This document shows, in pieces, positions 1-5,993 of a DNA stretch of 5,993 nucleotides (its first letter is position 1; each line of letters opens with the position of its first letter). This stretch comes from CAZYWA01 sp964650975 [NCBI: uncultured bacterium]. Lineage in GTDB: Bacteria > JADJOY01. The position numbers were made by a program, and so were the translations under genes. The DNA is taken from NCBI GenBank assembly GCA_964650975.1, contig CAZYWA010000499.1:1-5993 (forward strand). The letters run 5' to 3'. A model generated the notes under the pieces. The model ran no database searches. It had not been told where the DNA came from and saw nothing but the letters and a program-made list of their open reading frames with translations.

Positions 1-3
1 CGC

Positions 4-8
4 GGAGG
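4..8 (+). promoter_or_regulatory. Shine-Dalgarno sequence of the first radical SAM gene
   Basis: GGAGG lies 11 bases before the ATG at 20, slightly longer than the usual spacing but a full match to the 16S anti-SD core. It favours ATG 20 over the in-frame GTG at 35 and ATG at 38. The reading frame stays open upstream to the window edge, so a start outside the window cannot be excluded. No promoter is visible in the 19 bases available. Confidence 0.6.
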
Positions 9-19
9 ATTTCGAGATT

Positions 20-1594
20 ATGAACCGACCCGGTGTGATGCTCATTTCGATGCTCCCCGAGATTCGCAACCTCGGCATGCTCTACCTCGCCGAATCCGTG
101 CGCGCCGCGGGCCACGACGCGGGGCTCTTGTTCATGACGAACATGCGAGCCAAGGACCGCGGCGGAATCGCGTTCGCGTACAACGTCGACGAGACCGACG
201 AGGAGCTCGACGCCGCGGTGCGGTTCGTCGCCGAGCGCAAGCCCGACATCGTCGGCCTCTCGCTCATGACGGGCCATTACCACCGCAGCGTCGCGCTCAC
301 CAAGCGCCTCCGCGAGGTCTGTCCCGACACCGAGATCATGTGGGGCGGGATTCATCCCACCCTGGCTCAGGAAGAATCGGTCAAGCACGCCGATACGGTG
401 ATCGTCGGCGAAGCCGAAGACGCGATGCTCGAGTACCTCAAGCGCCGCGCCGCCGGCGAAACGCCCCGCGACGTCGGCAGCATGTGGTTCCGCGAGAAGG
501 ACGGAACCATCATCAAGAACGAGGTCCGGCACCTCAACCAGGATCTCTCGTCGCTGCCGTTCCCGCGCTGGGACTTCACCAACCGCTGGGCCATGCACGA
601 CGGCAAGGTCCAGCCGATGACCGACGAGCTCTACCGCACCTACATGCACTGGCGCGGCGAGCTCTACAACATCATGATCACGCGTGGCTGTCCGTACCGC
701 TGCACGTACTGCTGCAACGCCTCGTTCATCAACCTCTACCTGCGCAAGGGCAAGCTGGTTCGTCGGCGCAAGGTCTCGGAGGCCATCGAGGAGCTGCAGC
801 ACGCCCGCCGGCGCTTTCCGTTCTTGCGCGGCATCGACATCCAGGACGACAGCTTCTTGATGAGCGACGACCACTACATCGAGGAGTTCGCCAAGGTCTA
901 CAAGCGGGAGATCGGCATTCCGTTTTACGCCCGCACCATCCCGAGCTACGTGACCGAGCACCGCATCAAGGTGCTGAAGGAAGCCGGCCTCGACCACCTG
1001 CAGATGGGCCTCGAGGCGTCGGAGCGCATCAACAAGGAAGTGTTCCGTCGCCCGGTCTCGAACCGGCGCTTCATCGACGCGGCGCACGTGTTCCACAAGT
1101 TCAACGTCACCAAGCACTACGACGTGATTCTCGACAACCCGTACGCGACCGAGGACGACTACGTCGACATCTTGAACACGCTCATGGCGTGCCCGAAGCC
1201 TTACTTCCTGAGTTGCCTCTCCATGACCTTCTTCCCGTACACCCCGATCTGGGACCGGGCCAAGAAGGACGACATGATCGAGAAGGCGCGGGAAGGCTAC
1301 GCCGACGGCATCGTCAACCTGAAGAGCACTTACCTGAACCACCTGATCATCGTGGCGCCGATGACGCCCACGCCGCTCTTGCGATACTTCGTGGACCAGC
1401 GGCACAAGAAGAGCACGCAGTTCGCGTTCCAGGCCTACTGCAAGCTGGTGGTGCAGCCCTACTTCACGCTGCTCAATCGCATGCGCGGCTCGCGCTACTT
1501 CTTCAACCTGCTCAAGCCGGCCTACTTCTTCCTCCAGCGGCTCCGGCGCAACAAGGATTTCGAGCTTGCGCCGGCTGAAGGCGCGGCGGCATGA
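20..1594 (+). CDS. B12-binding-domain radical SAM protein
   Basis: This 524-residue protein has the layout of class B radical SAM enzymes. Residues about 5-150 form a Rossmann-like cobalamin-binding fold, with the PDIVGLS strand (75-81), WGGIHPT (108-114) and VGEAED (129-134, the usual GEGE position). The radical SAM core follows at about 215-410. Its CxxxCxxC cluster is C224, C228 and C231, followed directly by C232, and GLEASE (330-335) is the typical later strand motif. Residues 430-524 form an aromatic and basic helical tail. Known family members methylate unactivated carbons or rearrange lipids, tetrapyrroles and antibiotics; the substrate here is unknown. The canonical DxHxxG cobalamin-ligand motif is not visible, as in many radical SAM relatives, so B12 would bind without a His ligand or not at all. 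The stop overlaps the next gene by ATGA, which implies co-translation with a glycosyltransferase and suggests a glycan or glycolipid substrate (inference). The family call is firm; the reaction is not known. Confidence 0.93.
   Translation: MNRPGVMLISMLPEIRNLGMLYLAESVRAAGHDAGLLFMTNMRAKDRGGIAFAYNVDETDEELDAAVRFVAERKPDIVGLSLMTGHYHRSVALTKRLREVCPDTEIMWGGIHPTLAQEESVKHADTVIVGEAEDAMLEYLKRRAAGETPRDVGSMWFREKDGTIIKNEVRHLNQDLSSLPFPRWDFTNRWAMHDGKVQPMTDELYRTYMHWRGELYNIMITRGCPYRCTYCCNASFINLYLRKGKLVRRRKVSEAIEELQHARRRFPFLRGIDIQDDSFLMSDDHYIEEFAKVYKREIGIPFYARTIPSYVTEHRIKVLKEAGLDHLQMGLEASERINKEVFRRPVSNRRFIDAAHVFHKFNVTKHYDVILDNPYATEDDYVDILNTLMACPKPYFLSCLSMTFFPYTPIWDRAKKDDMIEKAREGYADGIVNLKSTYLNHLIIVAPMTPTPLLRYFVDQRHKKSTQFAFQAYCKLVVQPYFTLLNRMRGSRYFFNLLKPAYFFLQRLRRNKDFELAPAEGAAA
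1577..1581 (+). promoter_or_regulatory. Shine-Dalgarno-like site of the first glycosyltransferase gene
   Basis: GAAGG lies inside the end of the upstream gene, 9 bases before the ATG at 1591. With the ATGA stop/start overlap it supports 1591 as the start, even though the first codons have unusual base composition. The competing in-frame GTG at 1753 has no comparable purine-rich site before it. Confidence 0.5.
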
Positions 1595-2574
1595 GGACGG
1601 GCTCCGACCGAACCGCAGAACGCGCGCCGGCCGGAGACCCAAGAACCACGGAACTCCGGCCCGCGGCTCGGTCCGATCCGCCCGGATCGATCGGATTTCG
1701 TGCTCCTCGCGCGCCGGCCGGCGATGGCGCGCCCGCCACACTGGCGGGTCCGGTGCCGGCTCACGTCGACGTTCCCATCGACGTCAGTGTCAGTGTCGTC
1801 ACATTCAACACCGCCTCCAGGCTGCTGCAATGCCTGGAATCGGTGCACGAGACCGCGGACGGACTGAGCTACGAGGTGTTCGTCGTCGACAACGCTTCGC
1901 ACGACGACACCGACATCCTGATCTACCGCAACTTCCCCAACGTGCGCCTGATCCTGAACGAGCGCAACGTCGGGTTCGCGCGTGCCAACAACCAGGCGAT
2001 CCTGCTGTCGCGCGGGCGCTACGTGTTCGTGACCAACCCCGATATCGTGGTGCGCCCCGGAGCGCTACAGCGGATGGTCCGGTACATGGACGAGCATCCC
2101 GACGTCGGCGTCACGGCTTGCCGGCTCGAGTACCCGGACGGCTCGCTGCAGGCCTCCTGCCGGTCCTTCCCCACCCTCGCCTCGTTCCTGATTCGCGGGC
2201 TGCCGCTGCCGGAGCGTCTCAAGGCACAGAGCTCCATCATGCGCCGCTACCTGCTCACCGACTGGGACCACCACTCGGTCCGGGAGGTGGACTGGTGCCT
2301 GGGGAGCTGCCTCCTGGTGCGTCGTGAGACGATCGAGGACGCGGGTGCGATGGATAGCCGGTTCTTCCTCTACTACGAGGACATCGACTGGTGCTACCGG
2401 ATCCGGCGCAAGGGCTGGAAGATCTGCTACCTGCCGGACGTCAGCATGATCCACTTCTATCGACGCGCCAGCGCCACCCGGATCCCCAACCGGCTCACCT
2501 TTCATCATCTGGCGAGCGCCGTGATGTTCTTCCTCAAGTACCTGCCCGAGCGCGGCTTGCGCACCCTCTGGTGA
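1591..2574 (+). CDS. Family 2 glycosyltransferase, rhamnosyltransferase-like
   Basis: This 327-residue GT-A fold inverting glycosyltransferase (GT2) transfers a sugar from a nucleotide donor, probably at the cytoplasmic face of the inner membrane. The catalytic part runs from about residue 65. It shows VSVSVVTFN (65-73), VDNAS (99-103) for nucleotide binding, NVGFARANN (126-134), NPD (149-151) in the DxD position, DWCLGS (234-239), VRR (243-245) and YYEDIDWCYR (261-270), whose Glu-Asp pair is the expected catalytic base region. The YPDG...RSFPT stretch (181-195) is typical of WbbL/RfbF-like rhamnosyltransferases, but donor specificity cannot be read from it. Residues 1-60 form a Pro/Ala/Arg-rich, probably disordered extension with unusual codon use and an in-frame repeat. 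If the GTG at 1753 were the start, the protein would have 273 residues. ATG 1591 is preferred because of its ATGA overlap and GAAGG site. The C-terminus is hydrophobic and basic, which may favour membrane association. Confidence 0.92.
   Translation: MRTGSDRTAERAPAGDPRTTELRPAARSDPPGSIGFRAPRAPAGDGAPATLAGPVPAHVDVPIDVSVSVVTFNTASRLLQCLESVHETADGLSYEVFVVDNASHDDTDILIYRNFPNVRLILNERNVGFARANNQAILLSRGRYVFVTNPDIVVRPGALQRMVRYMDEHPDVGVTACRLEYPDGSLQASCRSFPTLASFLIRGLPLPERLKAQSSIMRRYLLTDWDHHSVREVDWCLGSCLLVRRETIEDAGAMDSRFFLYYEDIDWCYRIRRKGWKICYLPDVSMIHFYRRASATRIPNRLTFHHLASAVMFFLKYLPERGLRTLW
1621..1634 (+). repeat. 14-base direct repeat, copy 1
   Basis: The sequence CGCGCGCCGGCCGG occurs here and again, identically, at 1708-1721. 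The two copies lie 87 bases apart, a multiple of three, so in the glycosyltransferase frame both encode Arg-Ala-Pro-Ala-Gly followed by Asp (residues 11-16 and 40-45). The motif is GC-rich and low in complexity, so chance is possible. Confidence 0.5.
1708..1721 (+). repeat. 14-base direct repeat, copy 2
   Basis: Second exact copy of the repeat at 1621-1634, in the same reading frame. The flanking bases differ on both sides, so the identity stops at 14 bases. It lies inside the atypical N-terminal extension of the first glycosyltransferase. Confidence 0.5.
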
Positions 2575-2589
2575 GGCGGCGTACCGACC

Positions 2590-3789
2590 ATGCTGACCCG
2601 TAGCCTCGCCAACCTGACCCCCGCACGGGACGTCGACGTCCTGATGGACCTCACTCCGCGCTGCAACATCTATTGCACCATGTGCCTGTTGCCGCTCGAG
2701 GAGGACCACTCGAAGGGCACCGAGATGCCGGACGTGGTGTTCGAGCGCATCGCCAACGAGGTGTTCCCGCGCGCCAAGAGCGTGTCGCTCTCCTGCGGTG
2801 CCGAGCCGTTCATGTCGAAGCGGTTCCTTCCGGCTCTCGAGACCGCAGTGGCGCGCGGCGTTCCCAACGTCCGGTTCGTGACCAACGGGCTGCTCATGAC
2901 CGACGAGGCCATCGAGCAAATCGTCGATCTCGGGATCAACCGGGTGATGGTGTCGCTCGACGGCGCCACCGCCGCCACCTACGAGTCGATCCGCGTGGGC
3001 GGAAAGTTCGACCGGCTGGTCGAGCGCCTCGAGTCCTTGAAGCGGATCAAGCAAGCGCGGGGCTCGCGTACACCGGTGCTCAAGTTCTCGTGGGTGCTCA
3101 TGCGCTCGAACCTCGACGAGGTTCCCGAGCTCATCGAGCTGGCGCACCGGGTGGGCGCCGACGAGGTCTACCTGCGCCATCTGGTGCCGTTCGCCGAGCT
3201 CGACGTGGCGAGCCAGCTGGTGTTCGACACCCCCCACATCGTGAACCGCGTGCTCGACGAAGCGTGGTCCCGCGCTCGCCGCTACGGCATCCGCATGACC
3301 ACCTTGCCCAAGCTGCCGCCCGGACGTCCCACGCTAGGACAGCTCTTCACCCTGGGCTTCGAGCAGGCGCGCGAGATCGCCCGCGATGAAGGTCTGGGCG
3401 GCGTCCTCGCCGTGGCGCTACGGAAGTGGCGGCTTCGCCACAAGGCCTGCGACCAGCCCTGGTTCTCGATCTACATCCGGCCGGACGGATCGCTCAACCC
3501 GTGCGGCGCCTGGTTCAAGGAAGCGCCGCTCGGCAACCTGGGCGAGCAACCGCTGGCCGCGATCCTGGCGTCGGACGACGCGCAGCGTCTGCGGGCCGAG
3601 CTGACCGGCCTGGCACCGCTCAGGTCCGCCTGCGCTCAATGTCCGAACGTGGTCTCGGGGCGCGTGAACCCGCACGCCTTCAAGCCTCGGTCGGCGTGGG
3701 CGTCCGGCAGACCGGCCGACTGGAAGCCGCGGGTCCCCAAGATCCTGGAGCGAGCCCGCAAGCGGACCCAGCCTGGTGCCCCAGCGTGA
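2590..3789 (+). CDS. Radical SAM protein with SPASM domain
   Basis: This 399-residue protein combines an N-terminal radical SAM core with a C-terminal SPASM-type domain. The SAM-binding [4Fe-4S] motif CxxxCxxC is C25, C29 and C32, after the typical DLTPRCN strand. SCGAEPF (68-74) stands where the SAM-contacting GGEP motif is expected, then VTNG (97-100) and VSLDG (121-125). The SPASM/twitch region has C287, IRPDGS and then C305, G316 N317 L318 and the C348/C351 pair, enough for one auxiliary cluster. Relatives include sulfatase-maturing enzymes, peptide-modifying maturases and aminoglycoside enzymes such as the dehydrogenase BtrN and the epimerase NeoN. No small precursor peptide gene is seen nearby, and the glycosyltransferase neighbours point to a sugar or lipid-linked substrate (inference). 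The gene starts 15 bases after its upstream neighbour; only a weak AGG precedes the ATG, so coupled translation is likely. The C-terminus is rich in Lys and Arg. Confidence 0.93.
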   Translation: MLTRSLANLTPARDVDVLMDLTPRCNIYCTMCLLPLEEDHSKGTEMPDVVFERIANEVFPRAKSVSLSCGAEPFMSKRFLPALETAVARGVPNVRFVTNGLLMTDEAIEQIVDLGINRVMVSLDGATAATYESIRVGGKFDRLVERLESLKRIKQARGSRTPVLKFSWVLMRSNLDEVPELIELAHRVGADEVYLRHLVPFAELDVASQLVFDTPHIVNRVLDEAWSRARRYGIRMTTLPKLPPGRPTLGQLFTLGFEQAREIARDEGLGGVLAVALRKWRLRHKACDQPWFSIYIRPDGSLNPCGAWFKEAPLGNLGEQPLAAILASDDAQRLRAELTGLAPLRSACAQCPNVVSGRVNPHAFKPRSAWASGRPADWKPRVPKILERARKRTQPGAPA

Positions 3790-4787
3790 CGGGCGAGCCG
3801 GTCTCACAGCCCGAATCTCCCCGACGCCCCGATCTCAGCGTCTGTATCGTCTCCTACCGTTGCCGCGAGGCACTCGGTGCGTGCCTAGCCGCACTCGGCG
3901 CCGGCGCTGGCTCCGCCGACGATTCCGTCGAAACGATCGTCATCGACAACGCGTCGTGCGACGGCACGGAAGCGAAGCTCGCGGCGAGGTTCCCGAGCGT
4001 CGTGCGGCGGATCCTGCCCCGGAACCTGGGCTTCGCGGCCGCGGCCAATCGTGCGCTGGAACTGGCGCGGGGCCGCTATCTACTGCTCCTCAACCCCGAC
4101 GTTCGCGTCGATCCGGTCACCCTGCGCCGCGCCGTCGAGCTCATGGAGCGCGAGCCCGAATGGGGCGCTCTGGGCATCCGGCTCCGCTATCCGGACGGCC
4201 GGGTGCAAGGGTCGTGCGGACACTTTCCGGACCCTTTCGCCCTGGCGGCCCGCAGCTTGGGCATCCACGAGCTGCTCCGACGAATGCCCAGGTTTCGCGA
4301 TCGGGAGAACCTGAGCTACTTCTGCTTCCCCACGTCGATCCACGAGGTCGACGGCATCGTCGGCGCGTTCCTGCTGTTCCGGCGCGAGGTCTACGAGCGG
4401 GTCGGCCCTCTCGACGAGCAGTACTTCCTCTACGCGGAAGATCTCGACTGGTGCCGCCGCGCACGCGCAGCCGGGGTCCGACTGGTGTTTCATCCGGGAC
4501 TCGAGGCGACACACGCACAAGGGAGTAGCGCCGCCCGCGAGCCACTCCGGTCGCTCCGCCACTTTCACCGATCGTCGGTCCGGTACCACCGCATCCACGA
4601 GGCCCCGGCGCTGCCCGCGCTACTGCGGCCGATCGCTCGTTTGTCCCTGGCGGTGCGCTTTGGCCTGGCCGTGGTACGGCACCTGAGTGGGCTTGCGCCC
4701 GCTCAGCGGACTTATCTCGTGTTGCGCGGCATTGGACCGGACGCGATCCGCCGTTCCGGGCCACCGGTTTCGGCCAGCCGGGGCTGA
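3786..4787 (+). CDS. Family 2 glycosyltransferase, second paralogue
   Basis: This GT2 enzyme has 333 residues when started at GTG 3786, whose bases overlap the upstream stop as GTGA. The frame is open further upstream, but that part lies inside the radical SAM gene and lacks family motifs; the conserved fold begins at LSVCIVSY (17-24), so GTG 3786 fits best. Motifs are IDNASCDGT (53-61), NLGFAAAAN (80-88), LLNPD (101-105) as the DxD-like metal/nucleotide site, VDG (188-190), FRR (198-200) and FLYAEDLDWC (214-223) with the catalytic Glu-Asp pair. The order matches the other glycosyltransferase from end to end, including YPDG (135-138), so the two are paralogues and probably add successive or alternative sugars. 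Residues about 276-300 are hydrophobic with Arg spacing, suggesting a membrane-binding helix rather than a true transmembrane span. No good Shine-Dalgarno site precedes the start, so translation probably depends on coupling. Confidence 0.9.
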   Translation: MTGEPVSQPESPRRPDLSVCIVSYRCREALGACLAALGAGAGSADDSVETIVIDNASCDGTEAKLAARFPSVVRRILPRNLGFAAAANRALELARGRYLLLLNPDVRVDPVTLRRAVELMEREPEWGALGIRLRYPDGRVQGSCGHFPDPFALAARSLGIHELLRRMPRFRDRENLSYFCFPTSIHEVDGIVGAFLLFRREVYERVGPLDEQYFLYAEDLDWCRRARAAGVRLVFHPGLEATHAQGSSAAREPLRSLRHFHRSSVRYHRIHEAPALPALLRPIARLSLAVRFGLAVVRHLSGLAPAQRTYLVLRGIGPDAIRRSGPPVSASRG

Positions 4788-4792
4788 GCCGC

Positions 4793-4798
4793 TATAAT
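4793..4798 (+). promoter_or_regulatory. Possible sigma-70 -10 element
   Basis: A perfect TATAAT hexamer sits in the only real intergenic gap, 35 bases before the ATG of the last gene. A-T-rich hexamers are rare in this GC-rich region, which makes it stand out. The -35 side is poor: TTTCGG at 4768-4773 would need a 19-base spacer, and there is no TGn extended -10. Transcription would start near 4805. It may give the last gene an internal promoter in addition to read-through from the upstream genes. Confidence 0.45.
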
Positions 4799-4805
4799 CG
4801 GAGCG

Positions 4806-4822
4806 GGGGCTCGGCGAGCCCC
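4806..4822 (+). other. GC-rich hairpin in the leader of the last gene
   Basis: GGGGCTC (4806-4812) pairs perfectly with GAGCCCC (4816-4822) around a GGC loop, giving a 7-bp stem. It would lie at the very 5' end of a transcript started from the TATAAT upstream, 11 bases before the ATG. No T-run follows, so it is not a standard intrinsic terminator. A role in mRNA stability, translation control or weak transcript attenuation is possible but not shown. Confidence 0.45.
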
Positions 4823-4833
4823 GGCGCCAGGTC

Positions 4834-5993
4834 ATGAGCAACATCCTCTTCATCAAACCGTTCGGGCTCGACAAGACGACCCCGGAGACGCTCCACCCGC
4901 TCGGTGCCATGTACCTGGCGGCGTATCTGCGCCAGCAAGGACGGCGCGATTCGATCCAGATCCTGGACACTCGCCTTTTTCCCGGCGAGCCGATCGATCG
5001 CAACCTGGACCGCGTCGCGTTCCGCCCCGACATCGTCGGTCTGAGTGCGCTCACGATCGAGAGCCGCTCCATGGCCGGGTATGCGCGCGCCGCGAAAACG
5101 CGCTGGCCGAACGCGCGGATCGTGTGCGGCGGGCCGCACGCGAACAGCTATCCGAGCGAGATCGTGCTCGAGACCGACGTCGAGGTGGCCGTGCAGGGCG
5201 AGGGCGAGATCACCTTCGCGGAGCTCCTCGACGCCTTCGAGACCGGGCGTCCCCTCGAGGAAGTGAACGGCATCACGTTCCGCAAAGGCGAAGCGGCGCT
5301 AGCAACCGCGCCGCGCGAGTTCATCCAGGATCTCGACGCGCTGCCGTGGCCCGCCTGGGATCTGGTCGACATCGAGGGCTACGCAGCACGCCCGTGCATG
5401 TCGACCTTGCCCAAGCGCCGGTACATGACGCTCTTCACCTCGAGAGCTTGTCCGTACCGGTGTAACTACTGCCACGACGTGTTCGGCAAGGTGTTCCGGG
5501 CTCGCTCTCCCGAGAGCGTGGTCGCCGAGATCGAGGAAGTAGGCCGCCGTTACGGCATCACCGAGTTCGAGTGCGTCGACGACATCTTCAACATCGACAA
5601 CCGGCGCGCCGAACGGGTCTGCGACCTCATCATCGAGCGCGGGCTCCGGATCGGGATCACGTTCCCCAATGGACTGCGCGCCGACCGCCTTCCGCGTCCG
5701 CTGCTCGAGAAGCTGCGCCGCGCCGGCACCCGCACGATCAGCTTCGCGGTCGAGACCGCGTCGGAACGGCTGCAGCGAGAGACCCAGAAGAAGATGAACC
5801 TCGGGCGCCTCGCCGAGGCGGTGCGCGACGCGAACCAGCTGGGAATCCTGTGCACCGGTTTCTTCATGCTGGGTTTCCCCGGCGAGACCCGTGACGAGCT
5901 GCACCGCACCGTCGACTTCGCGCTCTCCATCCCGCTCCACACCGCGCACTTCTTCATCGTCACGCCGTTCCAGGGCACCAACCTCGCGTCCCA
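4834..5993 (+). CDS. B12-binding-domain radical SAM protein, 3' end cut off
   Basis: The frame is open from ATG 4834 to the window edge: 386 complete codons plus two bases. Residues about 3-150 form the cobalamin-binding fold: ILFIKPF (4-10), HPLGAMYLAAYLR (21-33), PDIVGLS (65-71), CGGPHAN (98-104) and VQGEGE (120-125). A linker with LPWPAWD (170-176), typical of this family, leads to the radical SAM core. Its CxxxCxxC cluster is C206, C210 and C213, followed by VDDIF (248-252), FAVETAS (304-310) and MLGFPGET (345-352). The DxHxxG ligand motif is replaced by DTRLFPG (45-51). Motifs match the family consensus better than in the first gene of the window, and the two are not close copies. The C-terminal part of the protein is missing at the edge. 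A carbon methylation or rearrangement on a lipid or sugar in the same pathway is plausible but unproven. The Shine-Dalgarno site is weak: only AGG, two bases before the ATG. Confidence 0.92.
   Translation, partial: MSNILFIKPFGLDKTTPETLHPLGAMYLAAYLRQQGRRDSIQILDTRLFPGEPIDRNLDRVAFRPDIVGLSALTIESRSMAGYARAAKTRWPNARIVCGGPHANSYPSEIVLETDVEVAVQGEGEITFAELLDAFETGRPLEEVNGITFRKGEAALATAPREFIQDLDALPWPAWDLVDIEGYAARPCMSTLPKRRYMTLFTSRACPYRCNYCHDVFGKVFRARSPESVVAEIEEVGRRYGITEFECVDDIFNIDNRRAERVCDLIIERGLRIGITFPNGLRADRLPRPLLEKLRRAGTRTISFAVETASERLQRETQKKMNLGRLAEAVRDANQLGILCTGFFMLGFPGETRDELHRTVDFALSIPLHTAHFFIVTPFQGTNLAS

Noticed and set aside
689-715. C232 next to C231 considered as an altered cluster motif in the first gene
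   Set aside because: The CxxxCxxC spacing is intact (C224, C228, C231); an extra Cys directly after the motif is compatible with normal cluster binding.
340-1578. A 412-codon plus-strand open frame inside the first radical SAM gene
   Set aside because: The translation is Arg/Pro/His-rich without domain motifs; the overlapping frame has all family motifs, so this is a shadow.
1674-1689. CGATCC/GGATCG inverted repeat that might be a terminator or operator between genes 1 and 2
   Set aside because: The stem is only 6 bp, is not followed by a T-run, and lies in a stretch probably translated as the glycosyltransferase extension.
2065-3237. A 390-codon open frame on the minus strand across the first glycosyltransferase and the SPASM gene
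   Set aside because: It is antisense to two well-supported genes, has a low-complexity His/Glu/Arg-rich translation with no recognisable domain, and is expected as a mirror of high G/C third positions.
4806-4822. Hairpin read as an intrinsic terminator of the upstream operon
   Set aside because: No T-tract follows, and a -10-like hexamer precedes it, so a leader structure fits better than a canonical terminator.
5299-5949. A 216-codon minus-strand open frame opposite the last gene
   Set aside because: The opposite strand encodes a continuous radical SAM protein with CxxxCxxC in this interval; the antisense product shows no recognisable motif.

Overview
The window is a gene-dense, high-GC stretch of bacterial chromosome. 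All five genes lie on the + strand and fill almost the whole window. The very high G/C at third codon positions, the tight packing and the gene types fit a high-GC Gram-negative lineage such as Myxococcota, Desulfobacterota or a related uncultured phylum. No taxonomic marker gene is present, so this placement is only an inference.

Layout: (1) 20-1594, a cobalamin-binding-domain radical SAM protein; (2) 1591-2574, a family 2 glycosyltransferase of the rhamnosyltransferase-like (WbbL) type, overlapping gene 1 by ATGA; (3) 2590-3789, a radical SAM protein with a C-terminal SPASM-type cysteine domain, 15 bases after gene 2; (4) 3786-4787, a second family 2 glycosyltransferase paralogous to gene 2, starting on a GTG that overlaps the gene 3 stop (GTGA); (5) 4834 to the window end, a second cobalamin-type radical SAM protein, cut off by the edge. 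A 46-base gap separates genes 4 and 5. It holds a perfect TATAAT hexamer and a strong GC hairpin, so gene 5 may have its own promoter. No RNA genes, mobile elements, CRISPR arrays or canonical terminators were seen.

The order alternates strictly: radical SAM, glycosyltransferase, radical SAM, glycosyltransferase, radical SAM. Genes 1-4 look translationally coupled. The simplest reading is part of a surface-polysaccharide or glycolipid locus. The two glycosyltransferases would add sugars at the cytoplasmic face of the inner membrane, and the three radical SAM enzymes would modify the sugar, the lipid carrier or an attached group, for example by C-methylation, epimerisation or dehydrogenation. 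The substrate cannot be read from the sequence. The combination of three different radical SAM enzymes with two paralogous glycosyltransferases is the most interesting feature here. Secondary oddities are an atypical N-terminal extension on gene 2 that contains an in-frame 14-base repeat, and the promoter/hairpin leader before gene 5.
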